A stretch of DNA of 64,000 nt from Candidatus Latescibacterota bacterium (GTDB lineage: Bacteria > Latescibacterota > UBA2968). The DNA lies in assembly GCA_022821275.1 (NCBI GenBank), contig JAJEDY010000011.1, positions 1 to 64,000 on the forward strand. The letters run 5' to 3'. Position 1 is the first letter of the stretch; each line of letters opens with the position of its first letter. The notes under the pieces were generated by a model. That model made no database searches, was not told where the DNA came from, and was given only the letters and a program-made list of their open reading frames with translations. The position numbers and the translations under genes are program-made. This document shows positions 62,362-64,000 of the stretch, in pieces.

Positions 62362-64000
62362 ATGAACCGCCAATCCGCCCTGTTACCGCGCATCTCAGTA
62401 AATCGCCCCGTTACGGTTGCGATGTGCCTGGTCGCGTTGCTACTGGTGGGGATTGTGGCCTATTTTCGAGTACCGGTGAAATTTTTTCCCTCGGGATTTA
62501 CACCGGCTTTTTTGTATATAGATATTGAATACAATCACCGCAACGCCTCGCCCCAGGAAGCCGAACAACAAATCGCCCGCCCGCTGGAAGAACAGTTGCG
62601 CGCAGTAAAGGGCATAAAGAAAATTCGCACGTACAGCGCATCTTATGGCGTGGATGCGCCCATTGAATTCCAGCCCGATACAGATATGGTCCTGGCTTAT
62701 AATCAGGTGATTGACCGCCTCGAACGTCTCAAATTAGAATTGCCAGAAGAGGTGCGCGATCAAGTCTATGTGTATAAATTCAATGTAGATAGCTGGTCCA
62801 TTATGTGGGCGGGCGTCTCTCTGGATCCATCCATTACCGATCCCCATAAGTTCTTAAACCTGCATGTGAAACGGCGTTTGGAACGGGTCGAGGGTGTGGG
62901 CAGAGTCAGCTTTTGGGGTGTGGATGAAAAAGAAATCATGATTGAACTCAGCCACGAGCGATTGATGACCCGGGGGGTGGATTTGGGAACGGTGGTGCAA
63001 TCGCTGCGATCGGACAACTTCGCGCTTTCGGTCGGGCATGTGCGCGAAGGCGGCAAGCGATTTTTCGTGCGATCACTCGCCAAATATCAAAGTGTAGATG
63101 AAATCAAAAATATTCTCATCCGCACCCCCCGGGGCGAAGTCCGCCTCGGAGATATATCAGACGTAGTTTACGATATCCCTGGACGGTCCTGGTATCAGCG
63201 CATTGATGGACGAGAAGCCGTATCAATCGCAATTTATCAAGAATCAGGTGCCAATATTGTAGAAGTATGCGCGCGCGTGGTAGCTGCCTTGCAAGAGATC
63301 GAAAGTGATCCGCTAATGGGGAAACAGATCGCTTTTAATGTATTTTTTAATCAGGGCGAATACATCAACGATTCGATTCGCAATTTGGAAACCACAGGGC
63401 TTTGGGGCGGGCTATTTGCCGCGATGGTCTTGCTATTCTTTTTGCGAACAGTGCGGATGACGGCGATTATCACCCTATCTATTCCCCTGTGTGTAATGAT
63501 CACAATTACGGCACTTTATTTTCTCGGCTGGTCGCTCAATGTCCTGACCATGATGGGACTGATGGTCGGCGTGGGCATGGTGGTCGATAATGCCATTGTA
63601 ATCCTGGAAAATATCTATCGCATGCGCGGCAAAGGGCTGCCCACAAAAGAAGCGGCCATCGCAGGTGCCGGCGAAGTCGGATTGGCGATCACCATGGCAA
63701 CGCTGACTACGGTGGTCGTGTTTTTGCCGCTGATGCTGATGAGTGGCAGTGTAGAACTGACCTTTTTCCTCGCGCGCATTGGCGTTCCGGTTGTGGTCGC
63801 ACTTGTTGGATCGCTATTTGTGGCACTTATTTTTATTCCGCAGGCGGCATTGCGTTTTGGCGGTTCCCAGGTCAAATCCGACCCCGCGATCATTCAACGC
63901 ACGCGCCATTATTACGCGCGCATGCTAAACTGGACACTCGCCCATCGGCGCGATGCATTTTTGATCGCCCTCGTCCTGCTCGGAAGCATCAGCTATCCAA
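62362..64000 (+). CDS. RND efflux permease, partial
   Basis: The frame from ATG 62362 is open to the right edge (546 codons). It begins MNRQSALLPRISVNRPVTVA and shows helix 1, a porter domain (ASPQEAEQQIARPLEEQLRA) and TM4 GVGMVVDNAIVILENI. It is of the same superfamily as the island permeases but is GC-rich like its flank. Confidence 0.9.
   Translation, partial: MNRQSALLPRISVNRPVTVAMCLVALLLVGIVAYFRVPVKFFPSGFTPAFLYIDIEYNHRNASPQEAEQQIARPLEEQLRAVKGIKKIRTYSASYGVDAPIEFQPDTDMVLAYNQVIDRLERLKLELPEEVRDQVYVYKFNVDSWSIMWAGVSLDPSITDPHKFLNLHVKRRLERVEGVGRVSFWGVDEKEIMIELSHERLMTRGVDLGTVVQSLRSDNFALSVGHVREGGKRFFVRSLAKYQSVDEIKNILIRTPRGEVRLGDISDVVYDIPGRSWYQRIDGREAVSIAIYQESGANIVEVCARVVAALQEIESDPLMGKQIAFNVFFNQGEYINDSIRNLETTGLWGGLFAAMVLLFFLRTVRMTAIITLSIPLCVMITITALYFLGWSLNVLTMMGLMVGVGMVVDNAIVILENIYRMRGKGLPTKEAAIAGAGEVGLAITMATLTTVVVFLPLMLMSGSVELTFFLARIGVPVVVALVGSLFVALIFIPQAALRFGGSQVKSDPAIIQRTRHYYARMLNWTLAHRRDAFLIALVLLGSISYP

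Noticed and set aside
1-64000. CRISPR arrays, rRNA genes, prophage
   Set aside because: No regularly spaced repeats, rRNA sequence or phage structural genes were seen.

Overview
The window comes from a bacterial chromosome. Flanking genes are GC-rich, strongly prefer Shine-Dalgarno-led starts, and lie in tightly overlapping operons. The mix of phytanoyl-CoA dioxygenase (PhyH) proteins, a sulfatase, a UxuA-like dehydratase, a D-threonine-aldolase-like protein, PorV/FadL-type outer-membrane proteins, RND pumps and VWA/MoxR modules suits a Gram-negative heterotroph of a little-cultured lineage such as Latescibacterota or Poribacteria. That placement is an inference from gene content only.

Left flank (1-20.66 kb). 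A partial PhyH gene is followed by a minus-strand operon transcribed from about 14.3 kb down to 0.5 kb: TPR/gluzincin protein, DUF4159, MoxR ATPase, DUF58, BatA-like VWA, DUF4175 coiled-coil protein, a second VWA protein and a caspase/legumain-like pseudo-peptidase. Then come an aldo/keto reductase, a small membrane protein with heme A synthase and a UxuA-like protein, tRNA-Leu(CAG) with a good promoter and terminator, an EamA transporter, and a cobalt-type nitrile hydratase operon with a His-tailed accessory protein.

Island (about 20.68-44.96 kb). This block is visibly more AT-rich and almost entirely plus strand. It begins with a divergent HTH/pentapeptide-repeat protein, then an acyl carrier protein, a MurG-like glycosyltransferase, a possible BtrH-like protein, a cytoplasmic subtilase fused to DUF1611, and an AraC-type regulator with a degenerate receiver. 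Next are two tandem cassettes, each with a duplicated ~225-bp upstream leader, a small Cys-rich peptide with a shared N-terminus (KPQRExxNxVLAY), a strong hairpin and a six-bladed beta-propeller lipoprotein. The second peptide gene is cut by an IS3-type element with a GAT target duplication; removing the element restores a 72-codon ORF that aligns with the first peptide. Downstream lie a membrane thioredoxin-like protein, rhodanese, a MauE-like protein and an ABC exporter, then a membrane-fusion protein with two RND permeases and a PIN toxin-antitoxin pair. I read this as a candidate undescribed pathway for a ribosomal peptide that is tailored (acyl carrier/glycosyl transfer/subtilase), oxidised (MauD/MauE-like) and exported. 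No YcaO, LanM/LanB, radical-SAM or ATP-grasp maturase is visible.

Right flank (44.96-64 kb). Minus-strand genes encode a sulfatase, MFS transporter, carboxypeptidase-regulatory-like protein, D-threonine-aldolase-like protein, malate/lactate dehydrogenase-like protein, TPR protein, VapBC-type pair, tautomerase and a dockerin-like/beta-propeller protein. Plus-strand genes encode TauE/SafE, a lipoprotein, a PorV/FadL-like protein, PhyH, a DegT aminotransferase and a TPR protein. DUF445 and M42 peptidase genes follow on the minus strand, and a truncated RND permease runs off the right edge. Short dispersed repeats sit between genes throughout the flanks, and some supply the last codons of genes.
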